A stretch of 14,427 bases of DNA from Coriobacteriia bacterium (GTDB taxonomy: Bacteria > Actinomycetota > Coriobacteriia > Anaerosomatales > JAUVQN01), in the NCBI GenBank assembly GCA_030598125.1, contig JAUVQN010000009.1, positions 1-14,427 of the forward strand, read 5' to 3'. A program made the position numbers and the translations under genes. Positions 7,057 to 13,269 of the stretch are shown piece by piece (within the stretch, counting starts at the first letter, position 1; every line of letters begins with the position of its first letter). Under the pieces are notes generated by a model. That model did not search any database and was not told the origin of the DNA. It worked only from the letters and a program-made list of their open reading frames with translations.

Positions 7057-8496
7057 CTACGGCTCGTCGAACATCCAGCGTATCTGCCGTCGCGGCAGGC
7101 GCTCCACGGCCCCTTCGCCTCCGAGGACCGTGACGACTTCGACGACATCCATGTGCTCCCGCACCGCCCAGTCAGCGCCCGGGGCGAGACGGGTGGAGGG
7201 CGTGAGTACCAGGCCGGAGCCTCGCTTGGCCTGCATGGCCGCGCCGGCCAAGGCGTCGGGGAACGTCTCGCCGGTCGCGATCGCGACATCGTCCCACGCG
7301 AGCCCTTCGTCCTCGCCGTGCCGGGCGAGCATGAACGACGTGTCGTAGCGGTCGGTGCCCGCGAAACGGGTGGACTCGGGGACGCCGGCCTCCTCGAGTC
7401 CTGCCATGACCGTGGCGGTCAGGGCGCCGAGGCCTCCGGCCACGTACGCCCGACTCGTCTCGAAGGAGCGGATCGCGTCGGCTGCGACCGGCGTGAGTGT
7501 CTCGGGCCGCGACAGGAGTATCGGGCGACCGGTGTATGCGGCGACGGTCGCCGATCCGAGCGCGTCGGCGAACTCGAGTCCCGTGGCGACGTAGAGCGAA
7601 CCGTCCCACTCGGCTCCCGAAGCCCTCCGGGCGTCGATGGTCGCCGACGCGATGAGGGCGGCCGTCTGGTAGCGGTCGCTGCCGCCGATGCGGCTCACGG
7701 TGACGCCGGGTACGGAAGCGAGGCCGGCGGCCACCGATGGCGACACGGCGCCTTCGCCGCCGAGCACGACGACCTCGCTCGCTCCGAGACGCGCGATCTC
7801 GTCCTTCACGAAGTCGGGAAGCATGTCCTGGCCGACGAGCAGGACGGGCGCATCGAGCGCTCCAGCGAGCGCAGAGCCGCCGAGCGCATCCGGCCAGTCC
7901 TCACCCGAACAGATGACGGCGTGTGTGGTGGAGTCGCTGGGGAACGCCAGCTGCGAGGCCGCGAGTGCTGTGCCGTAGCGATCGGTGCCGGCCACCTGCG
8001 CGATGTACGGGGCATAGTCGTCGACCTCGACGATCTGGAGGTGACGGTAGGCGGTCACGTTGTCGTGGTCCCAGTACGGGTACTTCGCGAGCCGCTCCAC
8101 GGCGTGGCCGACCGTGCCGCTCTGCTCGAGTGCCCAGTACCATGTGTGTTCGGCGTTGGCCCACTTGTAGAAGACGAGCGCGTGATAGCCGGGCTTCACG
8201 ATCATGTCGCCGGGCTGGAGCTCGTCGCGATGGATCTCGTCGCCCAGCGGAGGAAGGGTCCGGGACGTGTACGAGTTGCCGAGCTTCCACGCCATGGACG
8301 TCATGCCGGAGCAGTCCTGGCGATAGCCTTCGAAGTAGTGAGCCTGGCTGTAGGACACCTCGAGGTCCACCCAGCGCTTCGCTCGGCCGATGATCTCCAG
8401 GCGCGTGATCGCCGACGCGTCGGTCGCGGGCACGACGACCGCGGCGGTCGTCAGCACGACGGCGATCGCGGTCAGGGTGAGGATCCGTCTCAGCAT
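7057..8496 (-). CDS. secreted NlpC/P60-like protein with three cell-wall-binding type 2 repeats
   Basis: A 479-residue exported protein. The Sec signal peptide runs to about residue 29 (hydrophobic core 9-22, cleavage after DASA). Residues 30-160 resemble an NlpC/P60-type cysteine peptidase or amidase domain: candidate nucleophile Cys62 in QDCSGMTSMAWKLG, an ELQPGDMI segment at 92-99, and candidate His105 in GYHALVFY. Then come three CWB2 repeats (about 166-262, 268-372 and 378-465), each opening with AGTDRY or GGSDRY. Each carries a xxPDALxGxxLA or FADALGSA segment and a VxVLGGEGAV or VAGGLGAL ending. CWB2 triplets hold proteins on the wall through secondary polymers, so this is likely a surface protein that trims peptidoglycan or peptides. 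The third member of a catalytic triad is not clear, so activity is not certain. The ATG at 8496 has GGAGG seven bases upstream. Confidence 0.9.
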   Translation of the reverse strand: MLRRILTLTAIAVVLTTAAVVVPATDASAITRLEIIGRAKRWVDLEVSYSQAHYFEGYRQDCSGMTSMAWKLGNSYTSRTLPPLGDEIHRDELQPGDMIVKPGYHALVFYKWANAEHTWYWALEQSGTVGHAVERLAKYPYWDHDNVTAYRHLQIVEVDDYAPYIAQVAGTDRYGTALAASQLAFPSDSTTHAVICSGEDWPDALGGSALAGALDAPVLLVGQDMLPDFVKDEIARLGASEVVVLGGEGAVSPSVAAGLASVPGVTVSRIGGSDRYQTAALIASATIDARRASGAEWDGSLYVATGLEFADALGSATVAAYTGRPILLSRPETLTPVAADAIRSFETSRAYVAGGLGALTATVMAGLEEAGVPESTRFAGTDRYDTSFMLARHGEDEGLAWDDVAIATGETFPDALAGAAMQAKRGSGLVLTPSTRLAPGADWAVREHMDVVEVVTVLGGEGAVERLPRRQIRWMFDEP

Positions 8497-8529
8497 CTCG
8501 TGTCCTCCCGGGGCAGCGTGGTCGAGTGG

Positions 8530-8558
8530 ATTATCGGCATGTTCGGGGTGCCAGTCGA
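8530..8558 (-). promoter_or_regulatory. promoter for the cell-wall-binding protein gene
   Basis: On the minus strand TCGACT (-35, 8553-8558) and GATAAT (-10, 8530-8535) are 17 bases apart, matching four and five of six consensus bases. The predicted start near 8523 gives a leader of about 27 bases that includes the GGAGG. Confidence 0.5.
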
Positions 8559-8574
8559 GAAGCGCGGGACGAGC

Positions 8575-8592
8575 GGCGAGTCTTCACTCGCC
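8575..8592. promoter_or_regulatory. GC-rich hairpin or palindrome between divergent genes
   Basis: GGCGAGT (8575-8581), loop CTTC, then ACTCGCC (8586-8592) forms a perfect seven-pair stem. Both flanking genes point away from it, so it is not an ordinary gene-end terminator. It sits about 15 bases upstream of the -35 of the minus-strand promoter and could be an operator. Confidence 0.35.
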
Positions 8593-8617
8593 CAGGCCGC
8601 ACGTTCTCGCAGGTAGA

Positions 8618-8633
8618 TGCAACAATTGTTACA
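8618..8633. promoter_or_regulatory. AT-rich palindromic operator candidate upstream of the radical SAM gene
   Basis: TGCAACAATTGTTACA has a perfect ten-base palindromic core (AACAATTGTT at 8621-8630) and matching TG/CA ends, with mismatches only at positions 3 and 14. It stands out against very GC-rich surroundings. A TATGCT at 8668-8673 could be a -10 for the plus strand, though no good -35 is seen. That would place the palindrome centre near -54, where activators often bind. The binding protein is not identified. Confidence 0.45.
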
Positions 8634-8736
8634 TCGCGAACCCTGGCATCGGGTGTGCGTCCGGGTGTATGCTCGACCCACACGCTCGCCTCGCCGGCAC
8701 GGGGCAACCGCTCGCACCGGAGGAGGCGCACACCCT

Positions 8737-9918
8737 ATGGCTCACGTTCGCTCGCTCTTCTTCGAAGGGCCGCTCGCCGGGGTGGAGAACAAGGCACTCA
8801 CCGCCTATCAGCTGGGCCGTCCGAGCGAGATCATCTGGAACATCACGGACCGCTGCAACCTGCGCTGCGACCACTGCTATATGGCCGCGGACGGGCATGC
8901 TCGCGAGGAACAGCTCTCCGACGACGAGACGATCGCGCTCGTCCACCAGATGGGCGAGGCCGGCGTGCCGATCCTCTTCCTCACGGGCGGCGAGCCGCTG
9001 CTGAGGGCGAACTTCTGGGACATCCTGACGGAGGCGCGCGAGCAGGACATGAACGTCACGATCTCGACGAACGCCACGATGATCGATGCCGAGGTCGCCC
9101 GTAGGCTGAAATCGCACGGCGTCGACTACATCGCGACGTCGCTCTACGGACCCGACGACTTCCACGATGCGATGGTGGGCGTTCCCGGTACGAGAGCGCG
9201 TGTCGTCGAAGCGATCCGCGTGCTGCGCGCGGAGGGCGTCGGTGTGGCGATCAAGAGCGCCGTCAGTCGCGATACCTGGCCTCACGTGTACGACCTCATC
9301 CAGGAGGCGAAGGACCTGGATGCGGGCCTCATCTACCTGTGCGACCTCATCACGTCGGGCAGGAGCGAAGGAGAAGAGGGCGAGCGCGTCACGTCGGCCG
9401 AGTGGCGCGAGCTCGCCGACTTCATCCTCGAGGACATGCTCGACCCCGACAGCCGGCTGGAGTACGACATCGGTGCACTCCCCTCGGTCATCCCGTATCT
9501 GGCGGAGAAGCTGCTCGAGCGGGGACACGATGTCAGCCGCGCCCTCGAGCGCCTCACCATCATGAGCGCCTGCCCCGTAGGCAAGGGCCACATGAGCATC
9601 AACTCCGAGGGCGGCATCATGCCCTGCCAGTTCGCGCAGGACTGGACGGTGGGCAACGTCCGGGACATGACGCTCGACGAGGCCGTCCGCGAGCTCTTCG
9701 AGCTCGACGCTCTCGAACCGTCTGGCCAGTGCGGTCCGTGCGAGTACTCGCGCATCTGTCGGGGCTGCCGCACGAAGGCGTTCCACGAGTTCGGCGATCC
9801 GATGGGCGAGGACACGACCTGCATCCTCCATGCGGAAGGGGACCGGGCGCCGCTCAAGAAGGCGGTCTTCGCGGCTGCATCGGCAGGGGCGCCGTGCGCG
9901 ATGGGCGGCTGTACGTAG
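8737..9918 (+). CDS. radical SAM/SPASM domain enzyme of unknown substrate
   Basis: A 393-residue radical SAM enzyme. The SAM-binding [4Fe-4S] motif is Cys40-x3-Cys44-x2-Cys47 in DRCNLRCDHCYMA, followed by the LTGGEPLLR motif at 82-90 and SxNATM at 110-114. The C-terminal part is a SPASM-type domain for auxiliary clusters: Cys279 and Cys297 frame CPVGxxxxxINSEGGIMPC, then Cys332, Cys335, Cys341, Cys344 and Cys362. The tail carries two more cysteines, Cys387 and Cys392, in GAPCAMGGCT. The layout resembles the AhbC/AhbD/NirJ heme-pathway enzymes and PqqE-type peptide-modifying enzymes; I cannot choose between them, and no precursor peptide or heme gene is adjacent. The ATG at 8737 has GGAGGAGG ten bases upstream; the longer upstream frame runs through the palindromic control region and is rejected. 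Likely oxygen-sensitive and cytoplasmic. Confidence 0.88.
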   Translation: MAHVRSLFFEGPLAGVENKALTAYQLGRPSEIIWNITDRCNLRCDHCYMAADGHAREEQLSDDETIALVHQMGEAGVPILFLTGGEPLLRANFWDILTEAREQDMNVTISTNATMIDAEVARRLKSHGVDYIATSLYGPDDFHDAMVGVPGTRARVVEAIRVLRAEGVGVAIKSAVSRDTWPHVYDLIQEAKDLDAGLIYLCDLITSGRSEGEEGERVTSAEWRELADFILEDMLDPDSRLEYDIGALPSVIPYLAEKLLERGHDVSRALERLTIMSACPVGKGHMSINSEGGIMPCQFAQDWTVGNVRDMTLDEAVRELFELDALEPSGQCGPCEYSRICRGCRTKAFHEFGDPMGEDTTCILHAEGDRAPLKKAVFAAASAGAPCAMGGCT

Positions 9919-9941
9919 CGAGCGGAGTTCCACCGCCGCCG

Positions 9942-9954
9942 AGCCGATCCGGCT
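9942..9954. terminator. small stem-loop between convergent genes
   Basis: AGCCG (9942-9946) pairs with CGGCT (9950-9954) around three bases, midway between the stops of the radical SAM gene and the convergent membrane protein gene. The position suits a shared terminator. The short stem and lack of a T tract keep confidence low. Confidence 0.28.
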
Positions 9955-9972
9955 GGGCGTATCACCGAGAGT

Positions 9973-10587
9973 TCAGGCGGTCGCCTCGCGTCGCGTGGCG
10001 AGCCGTTGGCCCACTTCCCACAGCAGGACGCCGGTGAGCCCGCCGAGGAGGTTCACGATCAGGTCCTGCAGGTTGTTCGCGTAGTCGCCCACGCCCGTGT
10101 TGGGGATCGTCAGCACCGCGAAGTACTCGATGATCTCGATGAACGCGCCGAGTCCGAGCGTCACCATGACCACCAGGAACGGCTCGAACGCTCCAAGGAC
10201 GAGGCCAGCCTCGCGGAAGATGTACGACAGCACTATCGCGGCGACCATCGAGTTGTAGAAGTGGACGAACTTGTCGTAGCGGATGCCCGCGAAGTAGTGG
10301 TTGTAGAGCGAGACGCCGTCACTGGGATAGAGGAAGCCGCCGGCGAAATGGGCGACGATGCCGATCTGCACCAGGACGAGCAGCCAGATCGGGTACTCGA
10401 AGCGCCTGAGGAGCCACCAGCCGAGGCCGGTGAGACCGAGGATGGTCACGGCGTAGAGGCCGAACTCAGGCTCCGCGACGGCGTACGCGTAGAGTGTCGT
10501 GCCGGCGAGGAACGCCACGTTCACCGCGATGAACACGTCGAACGGCTTGATGCGGTGTGGACTCCGCGCCCCCGTGTCGCTAGTCAT
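9973..10587 (-). CDS. polytopic membrane protein, DUF2238/YjdF-like
   Basis: A 204-residue integral membrane protein with about six hydrophobic segments (near 16-36, 43-60, 66-84, 111-127, 134-157 and 174-192). Conserved-looking polar motifs lie between or within them: RYDKFVHFYNS (103-113), EIIEYF (151-156) and NLQDLIVNLLGGLTG (172-186). The order Tyr-Asp-Lys-x-Val-His, then Glu-x2-Glu, then Asp-Leu-x2-Asn resembles the DUF2238 (YjdF) family of uncharacterised inner-membrane proteins. That assignment is by eye and moderate. No function is known to me. The ATG at 10587 has GGAGG only three bases upstream, which is short but the best available start. It lies downstream of the GerW-like gene on the same strand, with its own possible promoter in the 115-base gap. 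Confidence 0.7.
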   Translation of the reverse strand: MTSDTGARSPHRIKPFDVFIAVNVAFLAGTTLYAYAVAEPEFGLYAVTILGLTGLGWWLLRRFEYPIWLLVLVQIGIVAHFAGGFLYPSDGVSLYNHYFAGIRYDKFVHFYNSMVAAIVLSYIFREAGLVLGAFEPFLVVMVTLGLGAFIEIIEYFAVLTIPNTGVGDYANNLQDLIVNLLGGLTGVLLWEVGQRLATRREATA

Positions 10588-10638
10588 GAGCCTCCGCTGC
10601 CGGCATGGCGCGCCAGCGTCGTAGGTCGGTCGTGTGCA

Positions 10639-10668
10639 ATGGTACCGCGCACCGTCTCGTGTTGTCCT
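10639..10668 (-). promoter_or_regulatory. possible promoter for the DUF2238-like gene
   Basis: On the minus strand AGGACA (10663-10668) and TACCAT (10639-10644) are 18 bases apart, each matching four of six consensus bases. This is a weak but correctly spaced pair. Confidence 0.28.
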
Positions 10669-10677
10669 CGGAGCGGA

Positions 10678-10713
10678 CAGTCGCTCACCCGCGGGCAGTC
10701 GCTCACACGCGGC
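10678..10713. repeat. tandem duplication of 18 bp over the end of the GerW-like gene
   Basis: CAGTCGCTCACCCGCGGG (10678-10695) is followed directly by CAGTCGCTCACACGCGGC (10696-10713), with two mismatches. The second copy contains the stop codon and last codons of the GerW-like gene. The first lies just outside and repeats the stop context, as a small replication-slippage duplication would. Confidence 0.6.
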
Positions 10714-11059
10714 GACCGCTCAGCCACGAGAACATGAAGTACGAGATCGTGATGAGTACGCCGCCGACCATGATCCGGGTGACGTCGATGACAGGCCGCC
10801 ACGAGACGTCCCCGTCTCGGATGACCCACGCCCCCACCGGACGGCTCGAGATGCCGAAGCCCACGCCCGAGCCTTCGCCCTCTCCGCCGCCGTCACCCTC
10901 CGGCGCGTGTCCGACGCCGCCACCTCCGCCGCCACCGCCCTTGATGGAAGCAGCCGGGATGATGGTCACCCCGTCCCTCTCGACGGGCTCTCCGTACACG
11001 CGCTTCACGTGGTACAGGTCGCTCGCGCGGCCCACTATCTCCTCCGCTGTCGTGCTCAT
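10703..11059 (-). CDS. GerW/YtfJ-family protein
   Basis: A 118-residue protein of the Spore_YtfJ (GerW) family. The conserved path is VYGEPVERDGVTIIPAASIKGG (21-42), then a long glycine-rich stretch (41-69) with eight consecutive glycines, then GFGISSRPVGAWVIRDGDV (67-85). The family usual pattern is GxPxxxxGxTIIPVSxVxFGFGxGG. A C-terminal hydrophobic segment (about 96-113) could be a membrane anchor, which is not part of the short Bacillus GerW. GerW is required for spore germination in Bacillus. The family is also common in non-sporulating actinobacteria, where its role is unknown, so I give no gene symbol. I chose the ATG at 11059 (MSTTAEE) with GGAGG nine bases upstream, not the earlier ATG at 11113. 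It is divergent from the metal-handling gene set. Confidence 0.82.
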   Translation of the reverse strand: MSTTAEEIVGRASDLYHVKRVYGEPVERDGVTIIPAASIKGGGGGGGGVGHAPEGDGGGEGEGSGVGFGISSRPVGAWVIRDGDVSWRPVIDVTRIMVGGVLITISYFMFSWLSGRRV

Positions 11060-11221
11060 CGCGCATCGCCTCCCGGATGTCGTGTCTCCCCGTAGATGAT
11101 TCCCAGCTCGCACGTCGGTTCCACGGTCGTGTGGCAGGGTCCGCCTCAGCGGTCTCCCTGGGCTCCTTCGGCACGATGGTTGCAGCGGTCAGGACGACTA
11201 GTTCTTCTACCAGGGGATTCA
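11060..11221. other. 162-base divergent intergenic region
   Basis: This lies between the GerW-like gene (minus) and the small membrane protein (plus). It should hold promoters for both. The only plus-strand pair I can suggest is TTGCAG at 11180-11185 with a poor -10 seventeen bases on. I see no riboswitch, metal-regulator box or RNA gene that I can defend. Confidence 0.4.
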
Positions 11222-11566
11222 GTGGCACTGAACGCACGACGCGACTCTGGCTTCGTCGCGGCCGCGCTGACTATCGCGGTCGTCGCCGTCGTTGCCGTGC
11301 CCGTGTGCATGATGGTCTCGTGCGGCATGGGCGCGATGGGTCATGACTGTGGACTCGCTGGCCCCCTCCACTGCGACGCGTTCTCGGTCTCCGAGGGCGG
11401 GCTGATCGGCACCATCGCCGCCGTCCTCCTCTTCGTGTTCGTGGTCTTCGCCCTGCTCGTGACCGCGTTCGAGTCGGTCGTGCGCGAGGGCCGCACGGTC
11501 CCTGCCGAGGTGGTCGTCTCGCGAGACCCGCCTGGCGATCGCCTGAACGAGCGACTCCTGCTCTAG
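11222..11566 (+). CDS. small two-helix membrane protein with a Cys/Met/His-rich loop
   Basis: A 114-residue protein I do not recognise by family. It has two hydrophobic segments (about 10-31 and 60-83) joined by a loop rich in soft-metal ligands: Cys29, Met30, Met31, Cys34, Met36, Met39, His41, Cys43, His50 and Cys51. If the short basic N-terminus (LNARRDS) is inside, the loop faces outward and the Pro- and Arg-containing C-terminal tail is cytoplasmic. The GTG at 11222 has GGGG five bases upstream. The frame stays open back to an ATG at 11096, but that stretch reads as non-coding, with Trp, Ser and Pro clusters. It is the first of four co-directional genes whose products carry Cys/Met metal sites, and a strong hairpin follows it. 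A role as metal sensor, acceptor or export partner is inference only. Confidence 0.65.
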   Translation: MALNARRDSGFVAAALTIAVVAVVAVPVCMMVSCGMGAMGHDCGLAGPLHCDAFSVSEGGLIGTIAAVLLFVFVVFALLVTAFESVVREGRTVPAEVVVSRDPPGDRLNERLLL

Positions 11567-11586
11567 GATCCATCTCCTTCCTCGGA

Positions 11587-11612
11587 CCGCACCGGGCGCG
11601 CGCCCGATGCGG
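11587..11612 (+). terminator. strong GC-rich stem-loop between the small membrane gene and the TauE/SafE gene
   Basis: CCGCACCGGGCG at 11587-11598 pairs with CGCCCGATGCGG at 11601-11612, with one mismatch, starting about 20 bases after the stop at 11566. There is no T tract, as is usual in many high-GC actinobacterial terminators. It could terminate, attenuate or protect transcript ends within the gene set. Confidence 0.45.
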
Positions 11613-11647
11613 TACTCGGACGGTCCCGTCGACGCCAGAGGAGTGAG

Positions 11648-12961
11648 ATGGACCTGTTCTTCGCCATGCTGTTGCTGGGCCTCGCGACGAGTGTCCACTG
11701 CGTCGCCATGTGCGGCAGCATGGTCGCCACATACGCTGTCAAGGACGGCTCGACCGGCTCGATCGGCCGTCGCGCCCTGCCGCACGTGGCATATCAGACG
11801 GCGAAGATCCTCAGCTACGTCCTAGTCGGGCTCGCGTTGGGCGCGATCGGCGCCGCGTTCGATCTCGGTGGCGTACGCGGGTGGGTGACCATCGCGGCGG
11901 GCGTCTTCATGGTGCTCCTCGGACTCAACATGGCCGGGCTGGCGCCGTGGTTCAGGAAGCTCGTGCCCCGGGCGCCGCGTGTCCTCACGGATGCTCTCAA
12001 GCGCACGCGCAGGAAGGCCAAGGACGATGTGGCCGAAGGGCGCTCGAGCCTGACGACCCCGGCGACCTTCGGCATCCTGACGGGGCTCATGCCCTGCGGG
12101 CCGCTGCAGTCGGCGCAGCTCGCCGCGGTCGCCGCCGGTTCCGCCGCAGCGGGTGCGATGGCGATGCTCGGATTCGGCCTCGGCACCGCCCCTCTCATGC
12201 TCGGCTTCGGTCTCGTATCCGGCTTCCTGGGCGCGAGGTTCAAGAACCGCATGATGGTCGTCGCGGCGATCCTCATCATGGGCTTCGGTCTCGTGATGGT
12301 GAACCGCGGCGCGATGCTCGTGGGCTTGCCGGTCACGTACGACACGGTGAAGCAGGCGGTGCTCGGCGCTCCCGAGGTCACCGTCGATGCGGACGCGTAC
12401 ACGACGTCGCCGGACGGCTACGTCGAGGTGCCGCTCACCATCAGCGAAACGCGCTTCGTGCCCTCGACGCTGTCGATCCCCGCCGACAAGCCCGTGCGCC
12501 TCGTGGTGGACCGCCAAGAGGACACCGGGTGCTCGGACCAGCTCGCCGTGCCGCAGCTGGGGGTGCTCGCCGATCTGAGGCCGTTCGATACGACCGTCAT
12601 CGAACTGCCGGCCGCGGAGGCCGGATCGTACACGCTCACCTGCGGGATGGGCATGATGGCCGGCCAGATCCTCGTGGGAGGCGCGGCCGCGTCCGCCGCT
12701 GGCGGCGGCGTGACGTACGTGCTGCTCCTCGTCGGCGGTGTCGTCCTCGCCGTGCTCGTCCTGCTGCTCGTCCGGCTCCAGGGACGGAGCACCCGGGCAT
12801 CCGGCGGCGGACGGGACGGCTCGCCGAAGAAGCGTTCTTCCTCGGGCGACCCCGCAGCGACCGGGGTGCTCGGTTTCACGACGACCCAGATCCTGCTCGT
12901 CGGCGTGGCCATCGGGACCGCCGTCCTGCTGGGCCTCGTGCTCGGAGGCGCGCCCGGATGA
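11648..12961 (+). CDS. TauE/SafE (UreH-type) membrane protein fused to a cupredoxin-like domain
   Basis: A 437-residue membrane protein. Residues 1-225 form a six-helix UreH/SafE-type domain with the hallmark HCVAMCGSM (His17, Cys18, Cys22) in helix one and GLMPCGPLQSAQLA (Cys150) in the second half, a pattern shared with CcdA/DsbD-like transporters. Residues 255-345 form a cupredoxin-like domain ending GSYTLTCGMGMMAGQILV. It holds Cys295 and Cys332 with Met334, Met336 and Met337, and no histidine. Two extra transmembrane helices (about 354-376 and 412-433) are separated by a basic, Ser/Gly-rich linker. Relatives of this family occur with copper chaperones and in cytochrome oxidase maturation, so metal (probably copper) movement is more likely than sulfite export; that is inference. 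The ATG at 11648 follows GAGGAG with four bases between. Confidence 0.87.
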   Translation: MDLFFAMLLLGLATSVHCVAMCGSMVATYAVKDGSTGSIGRRALPHVAYQTAKILSYVLVGLALGAIGAAFDLGGVRGWVTIAAGVFMVLLGLNMAGLAPWFRKLVPRAPRVLTDALKRTRRKAKDDVAEGRSSLTTPATFGILTGLMPCGPLQSAQLAAVAAGSAAAGAMAMLGFGLGTAPLMLGFGLVSGFLGARFKNRMMVVAAILIMGFGLVMVNRGAMLVGLPVTYDTVKQAVLGAPEVTVDADAYTTSPDGYVEVPLTISETRFVPSTLSIPADKPVRLVVDRQEDTGCSDQLAVPQLGVLADLRPFDTTVIELPAAEAGSYTLTCGMGMMAGQILVGGAAASAAGGGVTYVLLLVGGVVLAVLVLLLVRLQGRSTRASGGGRDGSPKKRSSSGDPAATGVLGFTTTQILLVGVAIGTAVLLGLVLGGAPG

Positions 12962-13001
12962 CAGATGCCGACGTGACCGGACATACACGACTGATGAAGG
13001 A

Positions 13002-13019
13002 CGCCCGCATGCGCGGGCG
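13002..13019 (+). other. intergenic hairpin ahead of the HMA gene
   Basis: CGCCCGC (13002-13008), loop ATGC, then GCGGGCG (13013-13019) forms a perfect seven-pair GC stem. It ends three bases before the GGGAG ribosome binding site of the next gene. With no T tract it may stabilise the downstream mRNA or tune translation rather than terminate. Confidence 0.45.
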
Positions 13020-13034
13020 AGATGGGAGTCGATC

Positions 13035-13259
13035 ATGGAAGCGATAGAGATCCAGACCAGCGGCACACACTGCGGGTCGTGCACGATGCTCATCGAGATG
13101 ACGGTCGACGAGCTCGAGGGAGTGGAGTCGGTCAACGCGGACCACGCCACGGGCCTCGCGCGCGTCACCTTCGACCCGGACAGGATCGCTCCCGAGGCGA
13201 TCGCGTCCGCCATAGAAGAGGCCGGCTACGGTGCGGAGATCCTCCGCCGGGCCAACTGA
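13035..13259 (+). CDS. heavy-metal-associated (HMA) domain metallochaperone
   Basis: A 74-residue single-domain soluble protein with the ferredoxin-like HMA fold of CopZ/Atx1-type copper chaperones. The metal site is Cys13-x2-Cys16 in SGTHCGSCTM, followed by the usual LEGVESVNADHATGLARVTFDP strand-turn-strand and AIASAIEEAGYGAE helix. The residue two before the first Cys is Thr, where the family consensus GMxCxxC has Met. It would carry Cu(I) or a similar ion in the cytoplasm and hand it to a membrane partner. The TauE/SafE protein encoded just upstream is the obvious candidate, since no copper ATPase is in the window. The ATG at 13035 has GGGAG six bases upstream; the open frame further upstream overlaps the previous gene. 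The next gene starts ten bases after its stop. Confidence 0.88.
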   Translation: MEAIEIQTSGTHCGSCTMLIEMTVDELEGVESVNADHATGLARVTFDPDRIAPEAIASAIEEAGYGAEILRRAN

Positions 13260-13269
13260 GGAGGCGGGC

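Noticed and set aside
7024..8616. 530-codon open frame on the plus strand opposite the CWB2 protein
   Set aside because: It covers a clear secreted protein on the other strand, has no recognisable domain, and reflects codon bias.
11648..12961. Sulfite export as the function of the TauE/SafE-family gene
   Set aside because: The HCxxxC helix-one motif, the fused cupredoxin-like domain and the neighbouring HMA gene fit metal handling better than anion export.
11822..13213. 463-codon minus-strand frame opposite the TauE/SafE and HMA genes
   Set aside because: It is His/Arg/Glu-rich low-complexity translation with no motif, lying over two well-supported genes.
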